Shown here one piece after another: positions 26,656 to 35,403 of a stretch of 64,000 bases of DNA. The stretch covers positions 1 through 64,000 of the forward strand of contig JAKQHS010000131.1 of assembly GCA_029557915.1 (NCBI GenBank), read 5' to 3'. The DNA is from Bacteroidota bacterium (lineage in GTDB: Bacteria > Bacteroidota > Bacteroidia > Chitinophagales > Saprospiraceae). Positions within the stretch are counted from its first letter, which is position 1. Each line of letters begins with the position of its first letter. Made by a program: the position numbers and the translations under genes. The notes beneath the pieces were generated by a model. That model was not told the DNA's origin. It saw only the letters and a program-made list of their open reading frames with translations, and ran no database searches.

Positions 26656-27582
26656 ATGAAATTTCCTAAAGTGTTTTCCGCCGGGGAGCTGGCTGCGCTG
26701 TGTGAAGCAGAGGTATTGGGGGATCCCTCCACCCCACTCCAAGGCATGAATGAAATCCACAAAGTGCAGCCCGGGGACCTGATGTTTGTGGACAATGAAA
26801 AATATTTTCGAAAAAGCCTGGAATCGGAGGCTTCGGCCATATTGATCAACCAGAAAATACCCGTTCCCGCGGGCAAAGTCCTCCTTTATCATCCCCAACC
26901 CTTTGATGCTTACAATGCGCTGGCCTGGCATTTCCGCCCTTTTATGCACACCCGGGAAGCCATCAACCCGCTGGCGATGATCGATCCTTCTGCCACGATC
27001 GAATCCGGGGTCGTGATCGGCGCCTTCGCCCGCATTGGAGCCGGAACCTATATCCAGGCCAATGCTTATATCGGACCGTATACCGAGATCGGTGAAAAGG
27101 TCATCATCCACCCGGCTTGCGTCATTGGAAGCGATGCTTTTTATTATCACAAAACCAACCTGGTTTATACCAAATGGAGGTCCATCGGACGGGTGGTGGT
27201 CGAAGATGAAGTCGAAATCGGATCGAACTGCACCATCGCCAGGGGGGTAAGCGGGGATACCGTGCTGGGTTATGGATCCAAACTGGATTGCCAGGTCCAC
27301 ATCGGTCATGGGGTAAGGGTCGGAAAACACTGTCTGATGGCAGCCCAGGTGGCCATCGGAGGGAAGACCCTGATCGGGGACCATGTGACCATGTATGGGC
27401 AGGTGGGTGTGGCCCAGAACCTCAAAATCGGCGATCACGCCGTATTGCTCGCCAAAACCGGGGTATCCAAGGACCTGCCGGGAGGCGTTACGTATTACGG
27501 AATACCCGCCGAACCGGCCAACATTGCCTATAAACAACTGGCTATGATGCGACAACTGGCCCGTTCAAAAAACAAATCATGA
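26656..27582 (+). CDS. LpxD-type UDP-3-O-acylglucosamine N-acyltransferase
   Basis: The protein has 308 residues, slightly shorter than typical LpxD (about 340). An N-terminal uridine-binding-like domain (about 1-95) contains KVQPGDLMFVDNEKYFRKSL. It is followed by left-handed beta-helix hexapeptide repeats (about 100-280) such as IDPSATIESGVVIGAFARIG and the segment DCQVHIGHGVRVG, whose second histidine fits the catalytic base. A C-terminal helix ends the protein. It should add a 3-hydroxyacyl chain to UDP-glucosamine in lipid A synthesis. Bacteroidota often have an extra LpxD-like paralogue, so this may be the second copy; no lpxA, lpxC or fabZ lies nearby. The stop overlaps the start of the next gene. 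Confidence 0.85.
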   Translation: MKFPKVFSAGELAALCEAEVLGDPSTPLQGMNEIHKVQPGDLMFVDNEKYFRKSLESEASAILINQKIPVPAGKVLLYHPQPFDAYNALAWHFRPFMHTREAINPLAMIDPSATIESGVVIGAFARIGAGTYIQANAYIGPYTEIGEKVIIHPACVIGSDAFYYHKTNLVYTKWRSIGRVVVEDEVEIGSNCTIARGVSGDTVLGYGSKLDCQVHIGHGVRVGKHCLMAAQVAIGGKTLIGDHVTMYGQVGVAQNLKIGDHAVLLAKTGVSKDLPGGVTYYGIPAEPANIAYKQLAMMRQLARSKNKS

Positions 27583-30062
27583 TCCATCCTTACTGGATAA
27601 GCTATTTGATTGCGCTTTTTTTCACCCTGGAGCCCGGAGAAAGACCATCCGACTGGTTTTACCGGCAAAGAGCCTGGCCTTTGGATTCCATTCCACAACA
27701 GTTCTACCAGAAGGCGGTCGGCGAGGCCATGCTAAAAGCCAGAGCCAGCTATCGTGAATACAATCAGGCCTGGACCTTCGCCGGACCCATGAATATCGGA
27801 GGCAGGATCACCGATGTGGAAGGCGTGAACGGCAATGCCAACATCATCTATGTCGGGGCGGCTTCGGGAGGGGTATTTAAAACGACCAATGGGGGGCAAG
27901 CCTGGCAAGCCATTTTCGACCAGAATCCGGTCTTGTCCATCGGGGATATGGCCATTCATCCATCCAATCCGAATATCCTCTGGGTCGGTACGGGGGAAGC
28001 AAACGGAGGCGGCGGATCCGTATCCTATGAAGGCAATGGCATCTTTAAAACCACGGATGGGGGTAACTCCTGGATCTACCTCGGACTGGAGCAATCCGGC
28101 AGCATTCCGAAAATACTGATCCACCCGTTCGACGATAAAATCATCTATGTGGCCGCCATGGGCAGGATGTTTGGCAAAAACAAACAGCGGGGCGTATTCA
28201 AATCCATCAATGGGGGGGATACCTGGGAGCAGGTCCTTTTCCATTCGGACTCCGTGGGCGCCATAGACCTCATCCTGGATCCGCTCCATCCCGATACCCT
28301 GTATGCCGCATTGTGGGAAAGGTCCCGCCGGCCATCCGGCATCGACTATGGAGGCCCCGCCTGCGGGATATACCGCAGCTTCGACGGGGGTAAGGTCTGG
28401 ACTCCGCTGAGCCAGGGACTCCCTGCCGGGGCCAACCTTGGCCGTATTGGAATTGCCCTTTGCGCCTCCTCACCGCAGGTAGTTTACGCCTATTATATGG
28501 ATGAGAGCGGGGATTTCCTGGGTATTTACCGCTCCGACAACCATGGCAATACCTGGACCAAAACCAATGGCCGGGTCAATGTGGCCAATTTCGGATGGTG
28601 GTTTGGCAAGATCTATGTATCGCCGGAAAATCCGGACGTGGTCTATGCCCTGGGCTTGTCCGGAACCAAATCCGTAAACGGGGGACAACAGTTTTTACCC
28701 ATGACGGAAAATTTCAACGAAGACGTTCATGTGGACCAGCATTCCCTTTTCATCGATGAGAAAAACCCCAACCGGCTCCTGCTCGGTAATGACGGCGGGC
28801 TTTACCTCAGCCAGAATGCGGGCAACCAATGGTCGAAGATCAATAACCTGCCCATCACCCAGTTCTATACCTGCCATATCGATTATAGCCAGCCGCAACG
28901 AATTTACGGGGGCACCCAGGACAACAGCAGCATGCGCCGCCTGCCGGGAAGCCAGGACCAGTGGGAAATCATTTGGGAAGGGGATGGTTTTGTCTGCCTC
29001 GTCGACCCCTCCGACAACCGTTACGTTTACACCGAATCCCAATACGGGGTTTTTGTACGCAGTACCGATGGGGGTAAAAACTTTTCCACCGCACTCAACG
29101 GGATCGACGGCAACGACCGGAAAAACTGGAATACCCCTGTTGTCTTCAATCCTAAAAACCCGGCTTCACTCTATCTTGGCACCAACCGGCTCTATAAATC
29201 CACGGACAGGGCCCTTTCCTGGCAGGTCATCTCGCCAAACCTGGGCGGAATTTCCAGTTCAAGGAATTATGGAACCATCACCACGATTTCCGTCTCCCCC
29301 CTGGACAGCCAACTGATTTACTGCGGTACGGATAACGGCCAGGCCTGGGTCACCAAAAACGGCGGACAAAGCTGGGACCAGATCTCAACGGGCCTGCCCC
29401 AGCGCTGGATCACCTCGGTGGCCGCTGATCACAATATTAAATCAAAAGTGTATATCAGCCTCTCCGGTTACCGGTACGATGAATCCATGCCCCACATATT
29501 TCGTTCCTCCGATTATGGAACCACGTGGACCGATATCTCCCGGGGCCTGCCACCCGTGCCCTGCAACCAGGTCCTGGTGGACCCCGCCTTATCGGGGCAT
29601 CTGGTCGTCGCGACGGATGCCGGCGTATGGCGCTCTTACAACGATGGCAACCAATGGGAGATGCCGGGCAGGGATCTTCCCCTTACCGTGTACACCAGCC
29701 TTGCCTTTCATGCTCCGACCCGTACCCTTGCGGCTGCCAGTTACGGACGCGGCATTTATACCTATACCCTCGAATTGCCCGTAAGCCAGGAAGAAACCTC
29801 GCCCGACCCGCTTGTTTTCGAAGCATTTCCAAATCCTGTAAAAGAAGTGTTGACCCTAAAATTCAGTTCACCAAAAACTCAAAAACTGACCCTTGGTTTG
29901 ACGGACCTGGGTGGAAGGTTTTTATGGAACAAAACGATACAGGTAAGACCAGGGCTGGAGTACCATGAAAAAATTCAGTGGAATGAAGGGCCGGGTATTT
30001 ATTTTTTGAGGTTGCAGGAAAACAATGGCGAAACGAAAACTCTGAAAATCCTCCACCCTTAA
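27579..30062 (+). CDS. Secreted sortilin-like (VPS10/BNR) propeller with T9SS sorting domain
   Basis: The start ATG at 27579 overlaps the previous stop (ATGA). The protein has 827 residues. After a short hydrophobic N-terminus the body is built of repeats such as GGVFKTTNGGQAW, NGIFKTTDGGNSW and GVFKSINGGDTW, i.e. BNR/Asp-box blades of a VPS10-like ten-bladed propeller. The last 75 residues (VFEAFPNPVKEVLTLKF onward, ending TKTLKILHP) form a type A sorting domain of the type IX secretion system, so the protein is exported to the surface. Such propellers are sometimes called glycosyl hydrolases, but the Asp-boxes alone do not prove this. Its coupling to an LpxD gene is odd. Confidence 0.88.
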   Translation: MIHPYWISYLIALFFTLEPGERPSDWFYRQRAWPLDSIPQQFYQKAVGEAMLKARASYREYNQAWTFAGPMNIGGRITDVEGVNGNANIIYVGAASGGVFKTTNGGQAWQAIFDQNPVLSIGDMAIHPSNPNILWVGTGEANGGGGSVSYEGNGIFKTTDGGNSWIYLGLEQSGSIPKILIHPFDDKIIYVAAMGRMFGKNKQRGVFKSINGGDTWEQVLFHSDSVGAIDLILDPLHPDTLYAALWERSRRPSGIDYGGPACGIYRSFDGGKVWTPLSQGLPAGANLGRIGIALCASSPQVVYAYYMDESGDFLGIYRSDNHGNTWTKTNGRVNVANFGWWFGKIYVSPENPDVVYALGLSGTKSVNGGQQFLPMTENFNEDVHVDQHSLFIDEKNPNRLLLGNDGGLYLSQNAGNQWSKINNLPITQFYTCHIDYSQPQRIYGGTQDNSSMRRLPGSQDQWEIIWEGDGFVCLVDPSDNRYVYTESQYGVFVRSTDGGKNFSTALNGIDGNDRKNWNTPVVFNPKNPASLYLGTNRLYKSTDRALSWQVISPNLGGISSSRNYGTITTISVSPLDSQLIYCGTDNGQAWVTKNGGQSWDQISTGLPQRWITSVAADHNIKSKVYISLSGYRYDESMPHIFRSSDYGTTWTDISRGLPPVPCNQVLVDPALSGHLVVATDAGVWRSYNDGNQWEMPGRDLPLTVYTSLAFHAPTRTLAAASYGRGIYTYTLELPVSQEETSPDPLVFEAFPNPVKEVLTLKFSSPKTQKLTLGLTDLGGRFLWNKTIQVRPGLEYHEKIQWNEGPGIYFLRLQENNGETKTLKILHP

Positions 30063-30211
30063 TTCCATTTCGAAAAGAAAACAGGTAAGCCCCAATAGTA
30101 AAATTTGAGATCCGGGAACATAGAGGCCCTGCATTCCGGATTATGGTTAACCGGAGAATCGCAATTCCGGACAAATGGCGATTCAGTACGATTTTCATTA
30201 ATTTTATTTTC

Positions 30212-31660
30212 ATGAAAACAACACTATCGCCCATTGCCTTGCTTTTTCTTTTCGTCCATCTGTCAGCACAATCCCCACTTACTTTGGCTGACTATATCCG
30301 GACGGCGCAATCCCGATCGCTTAAAAGCAAACTGGCCCAGACCAGGACGGAGATCAGCAGGTACCAATACCAGTCCTTTCTCAGCGATCTGAGGCCACAG
30401 ATCAGTTTTTACGGGAGCCTTCCTGCTTACAGCCGCGATTATTTCGATGTCCGCCAGCCGGACGGCACCATAAAATTCCTGCCGAGGAGCCAGAATTTTT
30501 CAAATATTGGGTTTTCCCTGAGCCAGCAAATATTGGCTACCGGGGGAATATTGTCCCTGCGCACAGACCTTAGCCGCTTCGATGATTTTAATTTAAAAAC
30601 CAAATCCTACAACAGCACCCCCCTCTACCTTCGTTTTGACCAGCCGCTTTTTGGCTTCAACGAATTAAAATGGAATAAAAAAATAGAGCCCCTGAAACTG
30701 GAAGAATCAGGAAAATCGGAATTGCTGGAATTGCAGAAAATAGCTGTGGACATTTGCCGCTCTTATTTCGAGGTGGCTGAGGCCCAGCTGAGGGGTCAAA
30801 TGGCAGAAGCCAACAGGACGAATATCCTTGAATTGCTGGAACTGGAAGAAAAACGCATACCCCTGGGTACGACTTCGGAAGAAAAGATTTTACAATTGAG
30901 GCTGCAACTCATTCAGTCCAGGCAGCAAGCCGACCAGGCCAGGTACCAGGTGCAGGTCGCTTTATTGCGACTGAATGCGGAGGCGGGTCTGCAAAATGGG
31001 GAAACCGCCGCCTTGATGCTGCCGGAGGAGCTGCCTGTCGTGAAATTATCGGCGGATACGGCGGTTTATTATGCGAGGAAATTACGGCCCGAATTCCTGG
31101 CCTTTCAACGCAGCAGCCTGGAGGCGGAGAGGGAGGTGAAAAGGGCCGATGCCGCCCGGAAATCGGTTAACCTCAGTGCGAGTTTCGGCTATAATAATGC
31201 CGCGGATGAATTCGGCGACCTGCTCAACGGCGCCCTGAACCAACAAAGGCTGTCGGTCGGCATCGATCTGCCCCTGGTGGATTGGGGGAGAAGGGATGCC
31301 AGGGTCCAGGCAGCAAAAGCTTTACAACGCCTGACGCAGTTCAACAATGAATTGAACGAACAGAATTATACGCAGGAGATCATCACTTCAGTGAGTACCC
31401 TGGAATTATTACACTCCAATATACAGGTGGCCAGGGAGACGGAGTCCATTGCCAGGGAGCGATTCGAGGTATCCCTCAGGCAATACCAGACCGGACGGCT
31501 CGGCCTCACCGAGCTCAATATTGCCCGTCAGGAAAAGGATGAAGCCAGGGTGCAACACATACAGGCCCTGAGAAACTGGTGGTCGGGCTATTACGAACTG
31601 CGTCAATTGACCTTGTATGATTTTGAGGCAGAAAGGGAAATTCAAATATTAGATAAGTGA
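30212..31660 (+). CDS. TolC-type outer-membrane efflux protein
   Basis: The start is the ATG at 30212, where a signal peptide begins (FLFVHLSAQS); the frame stays open 23 codons upstream without signal character. The protein has 482 residues made mainly of long amphipathic helices with the two-fold internal repeat of the outer-membrane factor family, e.g. the RFEVSLRQYQTGRLGLTEL helix end, which is typical of the second repeat. It forms the trimeric exit duct for tripartite efflux or secretion. No adaptor or pump follows directly; the nearest are an RND permease at 35404 and an adaptor at 45352, with peptide and lipoprotein cassettes between, so the tripartite system is split across the cluster. 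Confidence 0.85.
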   Translation: MKTTLSPIALLFLFVHLSAQSPLTLADYIRTAQSRSLKSKLAQTRTEISRYQYQSFLSDLRPQISFYGSLPAYSRDYFDVRQPDGTIKFLPRSQNFSNIGFSLSQQILATGGILSLRTDLSRFDDFNLKTKSYNSTPLYLRFDQPLFGFNELKWNKKIEPLKLEESGKSELLELQKIAVDICRSYFEVAEAQLRGQMAEANRTNILELLELEEKRIPLGTTSEEKILQLRLQLIQSRQQADQARYQVQVALLRLNAEAGLQNGETAALMLPEELPVVKLSADTAVYYARKLRPEFLAFQRSSLEAEREVKRADAARKSVNLSASFGYNNAADEFGDLLNGALNQQRLSVGIDLPLVDWGRRDARVQAAKALQRLTQFNNELNEQNYTQEIITSVSTLELLHSNIQVARETESIARERFEVSLRQYQTGRLGLTELNIARQEKDEARVQHIQALRNWWSGYYELRQLTLYDFEAEREIQILDK

Positions 31661-31765
31661 AAAATGACCCAATCGGCTTGGAATTAAAGTTAAAAATTCA
31701 ATGGTTTCCAAAATCTCAACTCATTCACATGCAAAATTGAATGGCTTTCCATGTCTAAGTAATTT

Positions 31766-31792
31766 CCAATTATTTCCAGTTATTTCCAGTTA
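31766..31792. repeat. CCAGTTATTT array A
   Basis: Units are CCAATTATTT (variant), CCAGTTATTT and a final CCAGTTA. This is the shortest of four arrays of the same 10-bp unit in the window. It ends 27 bp before a -7-like box and 122 bp before a peptide gene. Confidence 0.85.
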
Positions 31793-31819
31793 CTATTTTT
31801 TAATACCAAATTCCATTAA

Positions 31820-31827
31820 GAAATTTG
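31820..31827 (+). promoter_or_regulatory. Putative -7 box A (GAAATTTG)
   Basis: GAAATTTG matches TAnnTTTG at six of eight counted positions excluding the first base, and is aligned with TAATTTTG and TAAATTTA at two other loci at the same distance from the repeat array. The context AAATTTGAAGCACCTATCC is shared with locus B (AAATTTGGATCACTTATCC). The position is inferred from alignment of the loci. Confidence 0.45.
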
Positions 31828-31860
31828 AAGCACCTATCCATCACTTTAGCGGCTGACCAG

Positions 31861-31892
31861 GTCCGGGATTCAGAAAACGGGTCAGAGCAGGA
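31861..31892 (+). promoter_or_regulatory. Conserved leader element A (GAAAACGG...AGAG)
   Basis: GAAAACGG at 31873-31880 followed by AGAGCAGG lies 34 nt before the start codon. The same core occurs before peptides B (39057-39064) and C (40924-40931) at nearly the same distance. It would be in the 5' untranslated leader if the -7 box is right. Confidence 0.5.
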
Positions 31893-31914
31893 GGTAAAAT
31901 TAAATGATTTGTTT

Positions 31915-32178
31915 ATGTTTAAACTTTCTAAGTGCGCCTTTTTGTTATTGTTTTTATTATTTGCAGTTACCTCAAATGCTTATGTGCATGAAATGTATTC
32001 AAGTACTCAATCATTTATGGGCTATACTTGCAACATTTATGATCGCATTGCAGAAGGGTGCTATATTAATGGCGCTTGCAGCGGCAGTGGGGATAAATGC
32101 GACTTTTGGATAGGAACTGTTGAACATTGTACTACGGGTACCTTTTATAGAGACTATAGTGCTTGTAACCAACAATGA
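31915..32178 (+). CDS. Short secreted cysteine-rich peptide A
   Basis: The start ATG at 31915 gives an 87-residue product; an upstream in-frame ATG at 31825 would place the conserved leader inside the gene and adds non-signal sequence, so it is rejected. A signal peptide (KCAFLLLFLLFAVTSNA) is followed by about 62 residues with six cysteines and several aromatic residues. I do not recognise the family. Peptides B and C share the layout: short signal ending in NA, then a cysteine-rich mature part, with little residue identity. The stop is 1 bp before the start of a propeller-like lipoprotein, so the two are one operon. The peptide may be a secreted signal, toxin or ligand of the lipoprotein; none of this is shown. 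Confidence 0.7.
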   Translation: MFKLSKCAFLLLFLLFAVTSNAYVHEMYSSTQSFMGYTCNIYDRIAEGCYINGACSGSGDKCDFWIGTVEHCTTGTFYRDYSACNQQ

Positions 32179-32179
32179 T

Positions 32180-33391
32180 ATGATGTTCAGCAAGCAAAAT
32201 TCAAAGAATACAACATTTTACCTAAGGATAAGTCGGTATCTTTTTTGGGTATCGATTTTATTTTTTATCAAATGTTCAAACGAAGACAATCGACAAATAA
32301 TTCAATCCATCGAACCAAAAACAATAACCAATGGTATCAATTTAAACCACAAAATATTAAATACATATATTATAAATCTAGATTCATTGACGCCCATTGA
32401 AGAAATAAGAATCTTTATTAATAAAAAAGAAAATTTAATTTCAATCATTAATTTTATAAATCAAAGCCTGGACTATTACGATCTGAAAAAAGGCAATTTA
32501 TTATTTAGATGCCAAATCTTAAAAAAAGAAAATAAATATAATAAAATAGCAAATGGAATCCAAAGGTCAAATGGATTTATGTTTCTAACAAAACCAAATT
32601 TAGATAATTCATTTATTGTTGATGATTCGTGCAATCTTATTAAGGATAAAATTATTTCCAATGCCTATGCGTTTACAGATGATGTTAACAGTATAATTAA
32701 TATAGATAATGGGGCATGGGGAGGTCCTGTGATTAAAAATAATAACATATATTTTCTTAACTTGCCATTTATTGATCCAAAATCTGACTGGGAAACCAGA
32801 AAAAGATACCTATATGAGAGAAAATATTCTATAGTTGAATCAAAACTATATTCTATTCCAATAATCCAACCTGAAACATATAGGAATATAAATTTGCACA
32901 ATTATAATTTAATCCCATTCCGGGCATTTAACAAAGATTTAAATATTTTTGTATATAGTTGGCCTTCATCAAATATAATAACATCCTATAACCTTTCCAA
33001 TGAAACCATAGTCAACAATAAAATTATAAACCCCAGTATTGCACCTTCAAACTTACCAGTTACAGAAGAGCCGGAAATTAATGTAGCATTAAAATCTGTA
33101 ATGTTTGGGTCTATACTTTATGATGCCGTAAATAAAGTGTACTACAGGTTCGTTTTAAAATCTCGTACTCAAGATGCATTAATTCGTCCTCTCTATTTAA
33201 ATATCTTTAACAAACCCATCACCATTCAGGTATTGAACGACAAACTGGAAGAAATGGGAACGGTGGACATTAAAAGTAAATATATATATACAAAGTCTCA
33301 GGTTCAAGATGGACATCTGTTCCTTATCAGAAACTGGATTAATACCGGAGAAGATCATTTAATCATTGATGAAATTGAAATCATTCTATAG
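32180..33391 (+). CDS. DUF4221-like lipoprotein, strongly AT-rich
   Basis: The start is the ATG at 32180, 1 bp after the peptide stop, giving 403 residues with lipobox LFFIKCSNED. The body is beta-strand-rich with an extremely AT-rich, Asn/Ile/Lys-biased composition. The pattern (a strand on lack of iron-like motifs, an acidic-aromatic middle, and a C-terminal EDHLIIDEIEIIL) resembles the paralogous lipoproteins at 33460, 41249 and 44001, which I place in the DUF4221 or a related 6-bladed-propeller family. It is more diverged than those. It is expected on the periplasmic or outer face of the outer membrane. The base composition contrasts sharply with the housekeeping genes and suggests transfer. 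Confidence 0.6.
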   Translation: MMFSKQNSKNTTFYLRISRYLFWVSILFFIKCSNEDNRQIIQSIEPKTITNGINLNHKILNTYIINLDSLTPIEEIRIFINKKENLISIINFINQSLDYYDLKKGNLLFRCQILKKENKYNKIANGIQRSNGFMFLTKPNLDNSFIVDDSCNLIKDKIISNAYAFTDDVNSIINIDNGAWGGPVIKNNNIYFLNLPFIDPKSDWETRKRYLYERKYSIVESKLYSIPIIQPETYRNINLHNYNLIPFRAFNKDLNIFVYSWPSSNIITSYNLSNETIVNNKIINPSIAPSNLPVTEEPEINVALKSVMFGSILYDAVNKVYYRFVLKSRTQDALIRPLYLNIFNKPITIQVLNDKLEEMGTVDIKSKYIYTKSQVQDGHLFLIRNWINTGEDHLIIDEIEIIL

Positions 33392-33459
33392 TTATTTTTT
33401 CAAAAATCACTACATGATTAATATTTTAAAGTCTACTTTTATTTATTTGGAGTTCTGAA

Positions 33460-34704
33460 ATGTTAATTTGGAAATCGTCCTCAGGGTGTATGTTTAAATA
33501 TCTAATTTTAATAGGATGTTTGAATGTTTCCTGTAAGGACCCGGAAAGGATGGGAACCTTTAAGTTAAAAGGACAACGGGGACAGCATATTACCAAAGTT
33601 CATTTTGACACCATAAAGTTCAAAATTCCCTTGTTAAAATTTGGGAATATGAACGCATTAAAAATCCCAAATACCGCCATATTCGGCGGAAGGGAAGCAT
33701 TTTCTATATCCAATTACGCTGACCAATCCATCCATATTTTTGATTTTAGAGCCAGGAATCACCTGCTTGCCATTCAGCTTTATACAGAGGGTCCGAACAC
33801 TACGATAAGTGGGAAATACGGGTTTTATCATCAATTATTGCCTGATCAAACCGTTTTAATCCTGGATCCTCCTACAAAAAGGCTCAGCAGGGTAGATATC
33901 CGGGGAACCCGCTTAGAGTCCCATACCATACCGCCGGATCCGGATTTTGAATATCTGGCGGTAGTGGATTGGTCGATCCAGGGAGTACTGTATGGCGACG
34001 ATTTTTTTTATCCCGTAATCCCAGGCGGATTTATGCCCCTTACGATACAGGATCCCCAATACAAACGGCTCAAACATTTGTTACAATACCGTGTAGGCGA
34101 AGGATTCCGGTCGATGATCATAGGCCGCAACAACTTTTATACTCATGAACGATTTTACAACTTCGATGAGTGCTGCATGACCAATTTTCTTAGCTTCTTA
34201 AAGAACGATCTGCTCATTTCCGATTGCGTAAACCCATTTGTTCGGATATATGAATATGGCACGGGCCGGCTTAAAGATTCCATAGAGATGAAGTCCCGGG
34301 AGTTTGACCAAGTGCCCGCCTACGATCAACCTGTTACGGCCGGTGAATATCAGCACATGCCGGCCAATTTATACAGGGAAATTTTGGAATTCGGGCATAC
34401 CCACCCTTCCTATTACCAGTTGCACGTGGATACCACTCATCATCTGATCATCCGGCAGGCCAAACTGGGCATGACTGATGAAGAATATATGGACAACCGG
34501 TTCTATTGGTCGCATTCTTTTATCCTTTCGGACACGGACCATTTTCAATATCGCGGAGAAGCGATCGTTAAAAGAGGCGATTATAAGAATATATCGTTCC
34601 TCAATGGCGCTATGACCTCCGAAGGATTATATTTCCCGTTTTTTGATCCACAGGGTATGGAGGAAGATCATTTGTATTTCCTGAGGGCCCGGTTTATTGA
34701 ATAA
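33460..34704 (+). CDS. DUF4221-like propeller lipoprotein (paralogue 1)
   Basis: The protein has 414 residues from the ATG at 33460; an ATG at 33490 gives a shorter signal and is equally possible. The lipobox is LNVSCKDP. Signature segments shared with the genes at 41249 and 44001 are: QSIHIFDFRARNHLLAIQLY, a pair EGPNTTISGKYGFYHQ, DPDFEYLAVVDWSIQGVLYG, CCMTNFLSFLKNDLLISDC, HPSYYQLHVDT-type, LIIRQAKLGMTDEEY and MTSEGLYFPF. These repeat strands are consistent with a beta-propeller. No catalytic residues can be named. It follows the AT-rich lipoprotein by 68 bp and is probably in the same transcript. A decayed copy of this gene and its downstream flank is present at 42511-42790. Confidence 0.72.
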   Translation: MLIWKSSSGCMFKYLILIGCLNVSCKDPERMGTFKLKGQRGQHITKVHFDTIKFKIPLLKFGNMNALKIPNTAIFGGREAFSISNYADQSIHIFDFRARNHLLAIQLYTEGPNTTISGKYGFYHQLLPDQTVLILDPPTKRLSRVDIRGTRLESHTIPPDPDFEYLAVVDWSIQGVLYGDDFFYPVIPGGFMPLTIQDPQYKRLKHLLQYRVGEGFRSMIIGRNNFYTHERFYNFDECCMTNFLSFLKNDLLISDCVNPFVRIYEYGTGRLKDSIEMKSREFDQVPAYDQPVTAGEYQHMPANLYREILEFGHTHPSYYQLHVDTTHHLIIRQAKLGMTDEEYMDNRFYWSHSFILSDTDHFQYRGEAIVKRGDYKNISFLNGAMTSEGLYFPFFDPQGMEEDHLYFLRARFIE

Positions 34705-34837
34705 GACCGCCAGTCACCCAGGAACGCCAGCGAAGATATGATTCAGCCATACTTTTTTTGTGGATCCGTATCAAAATGGAAATATAACTTGTTTTAAATT
34801 TATACCTTACCCATTTCATCCAACTAACCATCGTTCC

Positions 34838-35233
34838 ATGAAGCATATAATATCTTTTGTATTGAGTTGTTATAGTTTCTATATTTGCAATGGTCAGATT
34901 AATAATTTTAATATTAATTCATTAACAAGGGACCCTACGACTTTAGATTCGATTAGTTTTAGCGCCGGGGCTATTTCAGAATACGTTGAATCAAATTATT
35001 TTTTGTTTTCTGACAGCGCTTTAATTGACGGACCAAATATAAAAATCAGGTCCAATGAAATGAAAGTATATTATTTAAAAGAAGATCATCCTCGCCAAAA
35101 ATTTTTTACCGAAGCTCATATTTGTGGTATAGCTTACTTTTTTATAAATAAGGAGCAAATAAATTTGCCTATAGGTTATAAGAAGTGCATTTTGGATTTA
35201 TCAAATTTAAATTATATTTTTCTGTTTGAATAG
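34838..35233 (+). CDS. Hypothetical small secreted protein
   Basis: The start is placed at the ATG at 34838, where a signal peptide begins (IISFVLSCYSFYICNGQ); the frame upstream lacks signal character. The protein has 131 residues, AT-rich codons and three cysteines in the mature part. I recognise no family. It follows the propeller lipoprotein by 133 bp in a region whose first 90 bp are duplicated at 42690-42790. It may be a further secreted partner of the cassette. Confidence 0.5.
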   Translation: MKHIISFVLSCYSFYICNGQINNFNINSLTRDPTTLDSISFSAGAISEYVESNYFLFSDSALIDGPNIKIRSNEMKVYYLKEDHPRQKFFTEAHICGIAYFFINKEQINLPIGYKKCILDLSNLNYIFLFE

Positions 35234-35403
35234 AAGCCTTTTAACAGGTTCAATTGAACCTGATTCCGCTAATTTTCCTTTGGCTTTTCGTGCATGTCCT
35301 AAACGGTTATTTTTACTCACCCTATTTTACTTCCCCAGTTGCTCAGACCTGGTCGCTTTGGTGTCTGCCGCATTGGTAATTTTGCCTGAAGGGATCCTTT
35401 ACA

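Noticed and set aside
31825-31914. Longer start for peptide A (ATG at 31825)
   Set aside because: It would begin inside the -7-like box and translate the leader element shared with loci B and C, and it hides the signal peptide.
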